A DNA stretch of 64,000 nt from Skeletonema tropicum (lineage: Eukaryota > Bacillariophyta > Thalassiosirophyceae > Thalassiosirales > Thalassiosiraceae), in assembly GCA_037178625.1 (NCBI GenBank), contig CM074138.1, forward strand, positions 992,001 through 1,056,000, given 5' to 3'. Shown here piece after piece: positions 22,351 to 34,249 of this stretch (position 1 is the first letter of the stretch; every line of letters starts with the position of its first letter). Below the pieces are notes generated by a model. The model saw nothing but the letters and a program-made list of their open reading frames with translations. It searched no databases and was not told where the DNA came from. The translations under genes and the position numbers were made by a program.

Positions 22351-25300
22351 ATGTCGTCCATGAAAAATTCTCTCAAGTCCAAAAAGGGCAGAAAGAAATC
22401 ATCGCAGCCTAGCTGGGGCAGTAGCGGTGTTATCGATTTGTCTCCTGTCATTGAGCATGATGAAGATACAGCAGAAATTATCCGGGATAGATTAATGGGG
22501 AGGCAACGCCAACGACGTGTCCTTGATGCAGATAATCATCAATTTCGTAGATCAGATCGCAATAGTGATACCTATCAATCGCATCAAAGAACGCATTACA
22601 ATCGAGATTCGTTTGATGATAGCGAAGGAGGGGAGGGGGAGGGGAGCAGTTTAAACGATTTTACACCGCCGTTCTGCAGCAAAGATGGTCCAGATCGAGC
22701 AATAGTCAACAATAACAGTTACACTGAAACGACGACACAGCACGCGATAACCGACTTTGTCCAGTCTACGAATGCACAAAGAATGGAAGAAGAGGAGCTT
22801 TTAAATCGAGCCATAGAAAGACGAGAAATGCTACACAATCGGATAACTGCTATAGAGGTCGCAAAGGCTGAGTTTGACACGTCTTCATCCAACAATCGAC
22901 AGCAGCAGCAGCTGCAGTCACTGGAGAAGGAAAAGAAGAAATCCAAAAAGACGAAAAAGCATCATCGACAGAGATCTTCCAGCTCTGCATCATCATCGTC
23001 ATTATCCTCTCCCGATAGACCCTTTGATGAAGACCCCCGCAATAAAAAGCGATCTGGCCGGAAAAAGTCGAGTACCGAAGATTATCGAAGAATGGATGCT
23101 CTCTCTGAGAGAATAAAGAAGGAGGCATCTGAGTTCATGAGCTATGAATCCAAATTTGCAGAACAGCATCTCTTTGATGGGGGCATTGAAATGAGTAATG
23201 AAACATTTGCAGAGCAACATTTGTTTGATGATGAGGAAATTTATCAACTTGATAAGGATTCTGCCTTTGTTGTAGATGCGGATGATGGTGAAAATGTGAG
23301 TAATTTAGAAGGAGATGATGACGATGATGATTCATCATTTTACGACGAAAATGGCAACTATACCGAGAGCGGCAGCGATGAAAGTAATGAACAGCTATCA
23401 ACCTTAGTCGAAGAAGATTCACAATGCTCGCATGCAAGTGATACCTTAACAATTCACTCTTCCGATTCGAACATGGATTCAGCTCTGTCTGGCGCCCCTA
23501 CACCGTCACAGCTATCTCGATATTCCAACATGGTTCGACTAGGTATTCCTGATGTTGCTGTGATCCGTTCTATGGAACGGGATGAAATAACAAACCCCGA
23601 GTCAGTTTTACAGTCACTGAAAATTGAGAACAACATCCAGCTAGATAATATCAAACTAGGATCTGCAACACCTCCGCGGTCATCATCTAAGTCTTCCAAG
23701 CGGGCGGCAAAGGAATATGATGGCAACATGAGCAGAAGTGGCAACGAACTGTCTTCGTCATCTGCATACGAATCAGATTCAACAAATGTGTTCAGGGGGT
23801 CTCCTGAAAGGCCCCTCCGCGATGATCCAAATTACACCAAATACTTCAAAATGATAAAAGCCAAAGTCCCACGGTCGTGGGTGAAGCGAGTTCTTGAAGT
23901 GGACGGGAGGGATGCACGTGTTTTGCAATTAGACCCTGACCGGCCTCTATCTGAACAAGTGACTGGAGCCGATATTGATGAAAAGGGGAATATAAATTGG
24001 AAGAATGTTGCAATCAATTCAACGGAGTCGATGGATTCTTCAGATTCTGATAGGGAAGATACGCCTGCTGTGGCTATTCCGGTAGACATTGGTGCTTCAG
24101 TGAAGGCTGAATTAGCTGCTATGACAGCAAGGGCTGGCGAATTTGCACGAAAAAGATCAAATGGCAGTGAAAGCTTTTCTTTAACTGATAGAGGTGGAAA
24201 AGACATTCCTTCAGCTCCGGCTGATATTTCTTCTGAGGCTTTAGCCGCGTCCAACGCCAGGTTGGATCGGCTCAAAGCATTGAGGGTGACATCTGGCGAG
24301 GCAGACTCGTCTATCAGCAAGATAGGACGCCGTCGAGAGAATGTTGACGAAATCCGGAGGCGGGCTCTTCCTCCGACACAGCCGACACGAAGCCGACGCT
24401 CACCTACCTCATCGGTCGCATCAGGCGGCGCCGGGAGCGGAAAGGAAAGTTATGACCATCTGCCACTGAAGGTAAGTTTTGACGAAGTATTGGATTGATA
24501 GTTGTTCACGTCTTGATGCCTCCACAACGTTGCTAAAGCTATACATGTTTGTCTCTTTCAGGATGACCCTCGCTTTTCAAAGTATTTCCAAATGATACGA
24601 TCGAGGGTTCCTAGATCATGGGTAGAACGAGTTATTGAAGTTGATGATAGAGATCCAGCAATTTTAGATCTTGATCCAAATAAATCTCTTGCAAGTCAAG
24701 TAGGTGATGAATTGACGGCGCAAAAGGACACGTTCGATACAAGCATCGTTTCATTGGATGTAACCGAGAGGAGTAGCTTTACACAAAGTGATAAGAGCAG
24801 CGATGACGTTGTTGTGGATGATGTTGTTCCGAATGACGAGGTGACAACTGAAAGTTATGACGACGGCACTTGGAAAAGTGCTGCACCAGTATCTCAAATC
24901 GACGATTTACAAGCTGCAGATGACCGCAGTGAGACATCTAGCATCACAGCTTCACATGTAGACAAGCCAAGGCTCGATCTGTCTAGAATGTCTGCCTTGT
25001 TGGATCGATTGGATATGGACAATGGAGCACGAAACGTCCCACAGGACAATATTCAAATTGCTGATCAAGAAAGGCTGGAAAAGGTGCGATCATACTCTGC
25101 TGAAGAAATAGAAAATAGAGTTGCTGATTTGATAGAGAGATTTGGTTCAAGGAAGGCACAAGAAGAACAAAGTGGCTCATATCTCCGTCACAAGGATTTG
25201 TTGCGAAAGAGCCAGACTGATATATCCAAGCTCTCGAATCTTTTGTCTTCCAAAATCAACGAAAATAGCACCGATGCAAAACAGAATGATGATGTCGCCG

Positions 25301-28028
25301 AAGAATCGTTCAATATCGAGAATTTACCATCGCTTCTCAAGCAGGTCTTGTCCAAAATGGAGCAGAGTGATCAACAGCAGGCAACAGTGGAGCCAGTCGT
25401 AGGTCTAAGTAATTCACAGCAAGACTCCACTAGGCAAGATGCAAGCGAAACAACCCAATTCTCTCCAAACGAAGCTCTTGGAGCCCTATTTGCAAAGCGT
25501 GCAACGCAATCAGATGAAGTTCAGGAGATCTCTGAGCCAGATACAAGAAGTCCACCGCCATCTCCACACAAAGCCTTGGAGGCATTATTTGCAAAACGTG
25601 CTGTCGAAGGGCAGAAACCTGTTGAATCCTCTCCGGACGAATTTGCCAAACCCTCTCCACACAAAGCCTTGGAGGCATTATTTGCAAAACGTGCTGTCGA
25701 AGGGCAGAAACCTGTTGAATCCTCTCCGGACGAATTTGCCAAACCCTCTCCACACAAAGCCTTGGAGGCATTATTTGCAAAACGTGCTGTTGAAGGGCAG
25801 AAACCTGTTGAACCATCTCCGGACGAACTTACCAAACCCTCTCCAAACAAAGCCGTGGAAGCGGCTGGACGGGCAGAAGACAACACAGCGCCGATACTTC
25901 GGGAAGATCCTGACTATGCCAAATATTTCAAAATGTTGAAAATAGGTATGCCGCGTCCAACTGTTATGCAAGCATTAGAACGTGATGGGAAAGATGTTTC
26001 GATATTAGACCTTGATCCCGAGCTTCCTCTTGAGGAGCAAATGAGGGACACCGAACAAAGAAAGCAAGAAGCTGCAGATAAAAGAAATCTACTTTGGAAG
26101 CGATGTTTGCAAAACGAGCTGCAGCTATGGGCACTTCTCCTGCCCCTGCTACAGTGGCTGCCAAACCACTGAAAGATGATCCTGAGTATCAGAAGTACAT
26201 GAAGATGCTAAAGATTGGTATGCCTATTGAAAATGTGGTTCAGGCACTTGAGCGAGACGGTAAGGATCCTCTCATTGCAGAGATGGACCCTAACAAATCT
26301 TATGAAAGTCAAAGGAAAAAGGAAGAAAGTGAAAGCCAGGCGAAAGAGGAAACTGATGTACCGCTTAAAGACATGCCAGAATATACTAAGTTCTTTAAAA
26401 TGCTCAAAATGGGTATCCCACTTGGAGCTGTTAGACAGGCACTACAGAAGGAAGGCAAAGATCCTGATATAGCAGAAATGGACCCAAACAAGTCGTTGTC
26501 CAGCCAGCAGGAAGCTAAGTCGAAACAATCTGAAAAGCCATCAGATCCTCCACTACAGGAAGACCCGGAGTACATGAAATTCTTCAAGATGCTGAAAATG
26601 GGTATTCCAGTCGGTGCAGTGCAAAATGCTTTGAAGAAGGAAGGGAAAGATCCAGAGATCATGAACATGGATCCTACGAAACCGCTGTCCGCTCAAAAGG
26701 CTTCAAATAAAATTGAAGTTAGCCCACCAAAGAAGAAACCGAATCCTCCGAAGGTGGCAAGAAAACGTCTGCATTGGAACAAAATCGATGAATCTAAACT
26801 TGATGCGTCGTCCTTTTGGAACCAAGCTAAAGATCAATCTCTTCAATTGGTTGGCTTGGACATTGACAATGAGGAATTTACTAATTTATTTACCTCGTCG
26901 ATAAATAACAAGGCAGCTCTCAAGAATGATACGAAGCCTGATACCAAGAAGAATTCTTCGAAGCAAAAAGTCCAACTCATCGATAGCCGACGTCGAATGA
27001 ATGGATCCATCCTGCTTGCCAAGTTTAAGGTTGACTGCAAAGCTCTGGCAAAACAAGTTAACAATATGGAATATGTACATGCTGAAGCCAATGAGCTACG
27101 TGGAATGATGCAACTCTTACCCACGAAAGATGAATCTTTAGCTCTTCGGAGTTATTTGCCGCCTACAGATGCGCCTCGCTCCGAAATTGATGATTCGATC
27201 AACAAGTTGGGTGAATGTGAACGATACATGGCTGTGATGCTTGATGTTCCAGACGCCAACGCAAAATTTGAATGCATGGTATTCAGAGCTGAGTTTGAAT
27301 CACATGCTGAAAGCATCCGCGATGGCACAAAATTGCTTGCAGAGGCATGTAATGCTGTGAAGAATTCAGAGCGCTTTCAAAAGTTGCTTTTGTATTCTTT
27401 GAAGCTTGGAAATGCTCTTAATACTGGTGGTTCAAATGAAGGTGTCTCGGCTATCACCCTTGATTCACTATTGAAACTGGCAGAGGCAAAGGCATTTGAC
27501 CGGCAGACAAGTGTGTTACATTATTTGGTGTCAATCGTGCAGAAAAACGACGCTGATGTGCTCAAGTTATCAGAAGACTTTGCCCCTGTGAAAGCCGCTG
27601 AGAGGGTCGCCATGGACATGCTTTCCTTGGAACTAACCAAAATGGACCAGGGCATTGAAAAATTGCAGGCTGTTGTGAAAAACAACTTGCCAGAGCCAAG
27701 TGATTCAGGATCAGAGAGAGAAGAGGATGAACTCATTGATTCAACACCTATGGGGCGGTTCTCTATCAGTGCTGCGTCAAAAATTCAGTCACTCTCCAAC
27801 GAGTTCAATGATGTCCGGAGTAGTTTTATCGATCTGCTTCGCTATTTTGGGGAAGATAGTTCAATGTCTCCTGAAGCTTTCTTCGGTACGATCAATACTT
27901 TTGTATCCATGTTTGATCAGACACATAAAGAGTTGGTACGGAAAGAAGAAGCGAAGGCGCGGAGGAAGAGGATCGAAGAAAAACAACGTCTACGCAAAGA
28001 GGAGATGGCAAAGAAAACTAAGTCTTGA
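22351..28028 (+). CDS. Formin (FH2) with a CCDC53/WASH-type motif array; internal frameshift
   Basis: Formins nucleate and elongate actin filaments through the FH2 domain, here about 26720-27960 (start KRLHWNKIDESKLD; core KLLLYSLKLGNALNTGG). Exon 1 is 22351-24471 and the next exon starts at 24562, in phase over a 90-bp GTAAGT...CAG intron. Upstream is an acidic, Ser-rich region and seven copies of a motif like DDPEYQKYMKMLKIGMP (near 23503, 23818, 24562, 25903, 26175, 26370, 26560). It resembles the core of CCDC53, a WASH-complex subunit. A 93-bp tandem repeat encoding EALFAKRA units lies between copies 3 and 4. Proline content before FH2 is low (PPKKKPNPPK), so there is no canonical FH1. 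The frame changes by one base between about 26085 and 26172: either a lost base, an assembly error, or a weak 71-bp intron. Confidence 0.82.
25561..25860 (+). repeat. 93-bp in-frame tandem repeat in the formin gene
   Basis: Units begin at 25561, 25654 and 25747, with a partial fourth at 25840 and a degenerate earlier one near 25462. Each encodes 31 residues with HKALEALFAKRA and EGQKPVE. The first three are almost identical in DNA, pointing to recent expansion and probable length variation between strains. Confidence 0.9.
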
Positions 28029-28327
28029 GATTCTGATATAATACCAACTACCTACTATTTGATGCACACGCTCGCCATAACATTTGATTCTGACTTAATG
28101 TCAAAATATAATTGTACAAACTGCACCTACGCACAATCAAACGCCTTTTGTGGCATGTATTCAACATCATCGCGTTGAATCAATAGAAGTAATTAATAAT
28201 AACAACAATAACAGAAATTTTAAAGTAGTACGTCTGTATGGCTTCATGCCTCCCGGGCAAGCTATAACGAACCAATATTATGTCTACTGCAGGAGCAATA
28301 CTTTTTCTCAGATCGCACTCCATGCTA
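28029..28327. other. Convergent intergenic region, formin / RING gene
   Basis: This 299-bp gap lies between two convergent stops. It is AT-rich around 28190-28220 and shows no gene. Both 3' ends and polyadenylation signals should lie here. Confidence 0.35.
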
Positions 28328-29617
28328 TCACGTCAAATCAACTACCTCGTTGTCATTGCTATGGCTTCTGAGATTCGCTCTTGCCTGACTCACTGTCAAT
28401 GTTGGCAGTGTTGGTATAAGAGTCTTCGTAGAAGATGTTATAGGCATCGGTTCCATAAACACAGGTCCGTTCATTTGATTGCCACTCATAATACCTTCCT
28501 GCTCTCCCTTTCCACACCTCAATATACATTCCTTTTCCTCCTCAGTTGGTGCATCCATCTGTGCGTCCTCCCTCCTCTTCAAATAAGTACTGGCTTCATC
28601 CCTATCAAACGCGCCGTTCAATGCTACCGCCCATATCATTGTATCAACTAATCTATTTCGAGTAAATCCTTCAATTTCTCCTCTACAGCACGGGCATTCT
28701 GTCCGCTTGACATTGGCATCGTCATCTGTGCAATTGATTGACGTCAAGTGTGTATTAGCGCATTCTTCACAAAAATTGTGACCACATGGATGAACCGCGA
28801 CAGTCTTGACAAAGATTCCAAAACACAACGGGCACTCTGTACTATTTTCAATCAGTGATTGTGCACCCTGTAGTACCCGTGGGTGCTTGTGCCGCTTGGC
28901 GTCACTCTCATTATTATTATTCGCCTGTGCTGAAGTTGACGTCATATCATCCGCTCCCCTCTTTCTAGATGCAACGCTCTCGCCTCTATTTACGATTGCC
29001 CCATTGCTCTCTATTCTGACCCGATACGCAAATCCCGTTGCTCCGTACAATGACAAGATGGATCCATCCTGCAATTGAAACTTTCGGTCAATCATTTCTG
29101 AAATGATAGTACCATCCATGTGCACAAGATGTTGAGATACACCTTTCCTCATCTTAATCCACGCCGTGACATGCTTATTATTATTATCACTTCCACCGCC
29201 ACCAGCATTGTTGCCAGTTTCCCTCAAAGTCATGCCAATATCACACAGCGATCTTGATATAGTTGTCCAAGAAATATTGGCAAATTCACTGCGTCCCAAT
29301 TTCAACTCGCATGAGTAATTTCCGTCATTGTCCAAACGAGCATATCGCGTGGGCTCGAGAGGGTTGTTGGTGTTGTCAATGTCGACAATGTCGTCGCTTT
29401 CGGAGCAGAGCTTGAGCCAGAGGGTGGGCCGTCGTTTGCGGATGTGATCCTGGAATCCTGGAATGTTGTAGTCGATGCTCGTGTTTTCGGTGTCAGCAGC
29501 ACAGGAGGAGAGGGCAGAGGTACACTGAGCTTGGCTTAGTGGGATGAGCTTCAGGATGGGGTAATTTACGGCAGTATTGTTGTTAGCAGCCATCATGTTC
29601 ATAAATAATATGTGCAT
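28328..29617 (-). CDS. FHA-RING E3 ubiquitin ligase with C-terminal SIM-like motif
   Basis: The 429-residue protein has an FHA-like domain at about residues 85-205 (ELKLGRSEFANISW, TISRSLCDIGMTL, then FQLQDGSILSLYG), a Lys/Arg-rich linker (KRHKHPR), and a RING finger at about 265-320. The RING ligands are CPLC, CGHNFC, EECA and CPCC, with an insertion rich in Asp and Asn. FHA plus RING is the architecture of RNF8 and CHFR, which bind phosphothreonine and ubiquitinate chromatin or checkpoint proteins. The last residues, NEVVDLT, match a SUMO-interaction motif of the VVDLT type seen in SUMO-targeted ligases. The FHA assignment is by pattern only. ATG start at 29617; downstream Met codons at residues 6, 8 and 9 are alternatives. 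Confidence 0.78.
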   Translation of the reverse strand: MHILFMNMMAANNNTAVNYPILKLIPLSQAQCTSALSSCAADTENTSIDYNIPGFQDHIRKRRPTLWLKLCSESDDIVDIDNTNNPLEPTRYARLDNDGNYSCELKLGRSEFANISWTTISRSLCDIGMTLRETGNNAGGGGSDNNNKHVTAWIKMRKGVSQHLVHMDGTIISEMIDRKFQLQDGSILSLYGATGFAYRVRIESNGAIVNRGESVASRKRGADDMTSTSAQANNNNESDAKRHKHPRVLQGAQSLIENSTECPLCFGIFVKTVAVHPCGHNFCEECANTHLTSINCTDDDANVKRTECPCCRGEIEGFTRNRLVDTMIWAVALNGAFDRDEASTYLKRREDAQMDAPTEEEKECILRCGKGEQEGIMSGNQMNGPVFMEPMPITSSTKTLIPTLPTLTVSQARANLRSHSNDNEVVDLT

Positions 29618-29644
29618 ATCTCCTTGTAGGACAGATTTTTTTCA

Positions 29645-29670
29645 TTTTAGTACGCCATAGCGTACTAAAA
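29645..29670. repeat. Palindrome A (TTTTAGTACGC core)
   Basis: TTTTAGTACGC is followed by four bases and then by its reverse complement GCGTACTAAAA, an 11-bp-arm hairpin. It lies 28-53 bp upstream of the RING gene start codon, on that gene's promoter side. Confidence 0.8.
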
Positions 29671-30953
29671 ATCACCCATCTTTGTGCTAATAATAACACT
29701 ACTTCCGCTGCAGTAATAGCATAAGTCACCATAGCAATCTTGTTAGGAATGATTTTAGCTTTCGTTTGATGCCCCATTTATGTTTATAGCCCTAGTATTT
29801 TGCTCACTACGTACATCTATGTAATCAGTGTGTAACCCGATCTGCGTGTTTTTCCATATTTTTGTGCTCCGGTGGCAATGAATTACATAGAAGTGGTCTG
29901 ATAACATTGATAACATCATTGGAACAAGTGGAAGCTATTGCCAACATTATGCCCTAGCATATTTGGTGAGTGGAGCGTAGTAGAATGAGGCATTACGCAT
30001 CAATTCACCATTGCAGATGCAGACATAATTTTCATCCAATATCTCGCTGCCAACACATATTCCTTTATTTCATCCGAAGGAGAGCACCACACCTTAAGAC
30101 CTCGCACACACACCTTCCAACTATTGTTATATGACGCTCTATTTTCTCTTTCGTCTGCCGTTTGGTGATTTACTCCATCAAATACGTCGTCAACATTAAT
30201 GACTTGGAAGATGTCGGGCGCAACTGCCACTGGAATACGGTGTAGGAGAGGGCCCGATGGGGAAATAGGCGATACCAAGGACATTGCCATGTACATCGGG
30301 GTTGTTGTAAGCATTGTGCATGAGATCGTCGTCGGAATCGCCTCCTGTGTCAGTCAAATCATCGTCATGGTGGTGAATTGTTGGGTAACGGATTGCAAAA
30401 ATTAAAAAAAAATCATCAAAAAATCATGTCGACACAACAACCATGGCATCTTATGTGGCCACCCCTTCACCAATTTGGACCGATCCACCCACATTAATCC
30501 CATCATCAACATCATATGAAGCAGTCTACCTTTTGGTTTCCTTTGAATCGGTTGATTTGTCGAGTAGTTATTGAATTTATCCATTATCACATGTTGATGA
30601 AAGATGCATCATCACAACGACATTATGTATGGGGACGATGCACAACACACCGGCCAATTCTGACACCCGCACCACAACGGATCGCGATTCCATGATATTG
30701 CCGTCATGGGGAGCCACTGGTGGCCTTCTGGAGTGGTCTAGTTATGAAGTTATAATGGTACAAAGTATGGTGGAGATAGTACGCAGCCGTTTTTTTTGTC
30801 ATCGGATGGTGCAGTTTGCAACGGTCGTATCTCTGAAGTTTGTTATGGAATAAAGTAATTAAGGTATGCTGTAAGACTAAATCGAGTGTGCTGAACACGA
30901 TGGTTATGCTTAAAAGTTATGAAAGTGTTCTAGCTTTGAAAATTTTTACTTTT

Positions 30954-30971
30954 AGTACGCTATAGCGTACT
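30954..30971. repeat. Palindrome B, 18-bp perfect
   Basis: AGTACGCTATAGCGTACT is its own reverse complement. It differs from the core of palindrome A by one base, and both are preceded by TTT. Confidence 0.85.
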
Positions 30972-31179
30972 TGTCACACAAGGAGATAGATGTGCTTCCA
31001 CTTTCCACTGTCCACTGCGCCTCGACGCGCGCTAGCTAGAGATACGCCGATAGAAGATGAAGACTCCAGTTGTTGGGGGTAGTTTCGCGTGTCCCAGGAC
31101 GCGTCCGGTCGTCCCGCAAAATGCACATCGAAAAAACAGGAAAAAACGCCCCATATCATACCTACCTTACCTACTTATC

Positions 31180-31897
31180 TACTGACGGTTCCCATGTACT
31201 GACGATAGCCCACCTCCTGACTCCTGATCCATTTCATAAACGAGGCATCAGAATCTTTATCCAAAACTACTGAGAATGAAAACGGCAACAGCAAGAAGAG
31301 GAAACGAAGGCAGCGTAGAAAAGTTTCCGCGGTTTTCCATGACACTGTCATCACGCAGCTGGGAGATGACGACATTAAGTCAACTGAGTTTGCAGCAAAT
31401 GGAGCTAAAATCGAGCCCGCCCTACGCATCTACCCCGGATCCCACCATATGTGCATAACGAATGAGGATCTTGACCAAGGGCGAGGCAACGAGACTCTTT
31501 CCAAGTGCTTGAAAGTCAAACTCAGAAGGATGAGCGGGAGAGGAGGTGGAAAAATTGGGATGGAAAGAAGGTATGGACTGTGTCGGTTGACGACGTCGAG
31601 TGGGTGGAGTTCGAGCACTACCCAACAACCGGCACCAAAGCTCCGACCTTCAAGCTCAAACCACAAGAATTTACGGCCACAATCAAGTTCCCTCTGACCG
31701 AAACCATATCTACAACCTTGGGCAACGCCAAGGTCAAACAGGTTCCTGTCAACTCTAACATAGCAACAACAGGCCACAAGCTGCAGGGAATGTCCAAAGA
31801 CGTCCTTATCGTCAATGACTGGAATTATCGATGCGTGCATTGGGTCTGCGTTGTCTTGTCGAGGGTGAGAACACTAGCCCTGGACTCTATTTACTAA
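31180..31897 (+). pseudogene. Remnant of a Pif1/Helitron-type helicase
   Basis: Translated pieces in more than one frame match the C-terminal part of Pif1-like helicases, as found at the end of Helitron Rep-helicase proteins. They include ALRIYPGSHHMCITNEDL and GRGNETL (family: N-x-D near a GxGNGT block), WDGKKVWTVSVDDVEW, and then ATTGHKLQGMSKDVLIV with VVLSRVRTLALD, which corresponds to the last helicase motifs. The frame shifts near 31180-31240 and again near 31530. No motif I (GxAGTGKS) or Rep domain is present upstream, so the copy is a 5'-truncated, broken fragment. A host Pif1 gene is less likely given the frameshifts and repeat-rich surroundings. Confidence 0.68.
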
Positions 31898-32192
31898 TGA
31901 AACCCTTAGACCTGGAACACAGCTTCAATGTCCCTCAGAATCTCATTCGCTTCGAGCAATGATTGAAGGACAACAAAGAACGACCAATTCTCGACATGTT
32001 GGGTTACCGATCTCTGCGTATTTCTGTTATACCACCAATCTAATGCAGAGATCGATACGATGCAGTGAATGTTAGGTACACGTATGTAGTGTACCATAAC
32101 TCCATAGTACAGACTCACTATTCCCTATTACTATTTCCTATCCTTCATCTTTCATCTCTGTATTGCATCATGGAGATCTGGGATACTACTAG
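31898..32192. other. Non-coding flank of helicase remnant
   Basis: No gene seen. It lies between the helicase remnant and the fold-back element and may be the 3' end of the same mobile element. Confidence 0.3.
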
Positions 32193-34249
32193 TCTGCCTA
32201 ATATTATGCTGTGATTCCATTGCCAGCAGCCGATAGAAAGGGTATTGCTGTCTCACGGTGTGTCAGCATCTACGTGAAAATCGCTAGTAAAAAACCATGG
32301 GCAACCTATGGTTGGTACGTAGGAAAGTTGTAAAAGCACCTTTTAGTACATACTAGCCGCGCAAGCGCGGCTAGCGCTTCGCGTCAGTATGTAATATTTA
32401 GTTACACATGTAACATGGTATTATAATTATTCTCTGCTGTACAGTAGTATGAGAATTGCCTCATTCTAATTTACTTATCTGCCTTTCGTTTGCGTGCAGC
32501 TCTTGTGGTTTGGCTGTTCGTGTTCTCACATGCTTACCACTCGCTCCTGCCAAAGAAGAAGCTGCACCTCAAGAAGCCACTTCTCATGAATGCTTATGTT
32601 GCTTGTACCCACCGTCCAATCTATTCTTGCTCCTACCCTGAACTCGTTGCCGCTGCAAGAAAAGACGCTTCTACTGGGCACCTGCATCCACTACACTTCA
32701 AAAAGTACGATTGTGCACTGTGATCATAATAATTATTTGTGACACTCCCAAACTCAACCCCCTGAATGTGACACTTTTACCAAACTCAATCAATCCGCTT
32801 CGTGTTACATACACCTCAAAATGTGACACTGGGACTGGCTGTCACATGCCTCGCCAATAGACTTTTAGGAACTAATTCCTACGTATTACTTTGTGTAAAT
32901 TGAGAAGAAACAACCTCGCCAAAATTGGCGGATATGCTAATTTTGGCCAGCAAATTTTGGCTACCTTACAAAACATCGCCCGTGGAGATTGTACTTCCTC
33001 TCACGGTAACATCTGTCGTAAATCCTGCTACCACACGTCACACTAGACTGTCTGCAGCTAACCCCCGAAATGTGTACCTAACCTACAGAAATAGCACAGC
33101 TAACTATCTATTCTAAGCACAACCGATATCCCGAAGGCGCGTACTTGTCACTCGTGTAGTGACAAGCCGTCTTTTAGTTATTTTACCATTGAACATTACA
33201 ACAGATTCAACAGATTACAACAGAATATAGCTGCGTACAAGCCTCAAAGTACACAGTAAACCAGTATTCAGTCTAACTCAACGCTAACCATTGCGCATCT
33301 CCTGCACAATGCAATGTGAGTATGAACCCTTACATCCTACACGAGAAAGGCCACGGTCTGACTTTCCTACCAAGTCACGGGCGAACTTTTCTAACCTCAC
33401 TAACTAACGGACAAACGGACATGATATACACACACGCACGCACGCACGCACACGCGCGTCAGGTTTAGTATATATAGATAGATGCTGAAGATACTCGAAA
33501 ATTACATGAAATTTGTAGTTCAATGGTGTTTTAACCTCGGGATAGACTATTGCATCATGGAACACCAATTTTGGTGAGTTATGAAACTGATTAGGCTGAG
33601 GTCAATTTTGTGAGTATAAACTATAAATTGATTACTTTCCGACAAAAGAAGACATGCTGAATCGATTGCAACATCGAGCGGTCGCAAAACTTGATCACAT
33701 AACATGCTAAACGCGCTGCCAATATAGTGATCGGGTCGGACGCCATGTTTTTGTTAACGCTATGTACCAGAGAGTGGCGGGAGCCAAAAAAATGTAAAAG
33801 GAGCGTTTAGCATGTTATCGGAGCAATTTGAGCGACCGCTCTCTTTTGCAATCGATTCAGCATGTCTTCTTCTATCGGAAAATAATCAATCTATAGTTTA
33901 TACTCACAATATTGGCCTCAGCCTAATCAGTTTCCTACCTCACCAAAATTGGCCAGATCTGCATATTTACTAGGGAACAAAGAGTAGCAAACTTTGGTGT
34001 GATAGTGTTCAATGATGCAATAGGCTATAACCGGAGGTCAAAACACCATTGAACTACAAATTTCATGTAGTTTCCGAGTATCTTCGCGCATATGTGCTAA
34101 AAGGTGCTTTTACAAGTTTCCTACGTACCAACCATACATAGCCCATGGTTTTTTACTAGCGATTTTCACGTTAAAGCCGACACACCGTGAGACAGCAATA
34201 CCCTTCCTATCGGCTGTTGGCAATGGAATTACGGCATAATATTAGGCAT
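32193..34249. mobile_element. Large fold-back (inverted-repeat) element with nested insertion
   Basis: Left outer arm 32193-32352 matches the reverse complement of 34092-34249 (shared blocks TGCCTAATATTATG, GGGTATTGCTGTCTCACGG, GTGAAAATCGCTAGT, GGTTGGTACGTAGGAAA). Left inner arm 33484-33715 matches the reverse complement of about 33804-34087 (shared blocks TACATGAAATTTGTAGTTCA, TGCTGAATCGATTGCAA). Together the arms are about 400 bp on each side of a centre near 33760. The left arm is interrupted by about 1.1 kb, listed separately. There is no transposase ORF, so it is a non-autonomous element. Confidence 0.75.
32353..33475. mobile_element. Insertion nested in the left arm of the fold-back
   Basis: The right arm runs without this segment, so it must have entered the left arm later. 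TTTAGTACATA at the left edge and TTTAGTATATA at the right edge could be a diverged target-site duplication of 9-11 bp. It begins with a strong hairpin, TAGCCGCG-CAAG-CGCGGCTA (32353-32372), and ends near an ACGC microsatellite (about 33433-33460). A 77-codon ORF at 32490-32723 has no family I recognise. Three TGTGACACT motifs lie at 32740-32830. Confidence 0.5.

Larger units (their letters stand above)
29618..31179. other. Gene-poor region bounded by two related palindromes
   Basis: About 1.5 kb without a supported gene. Short ORFs on both strands lack coding character. Two related palindromes lie near its ends and are listed separately. Confidence 0.4.

Noticed and set aside
26105..26175. 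A 71-bp intron explaining the formin frame change
   Set aside because: It restores phase, but the donor GTTTGC is unlike the others here and the removed bases encode a continuation of the EALFAKRA repeat; kept as an alternative only.
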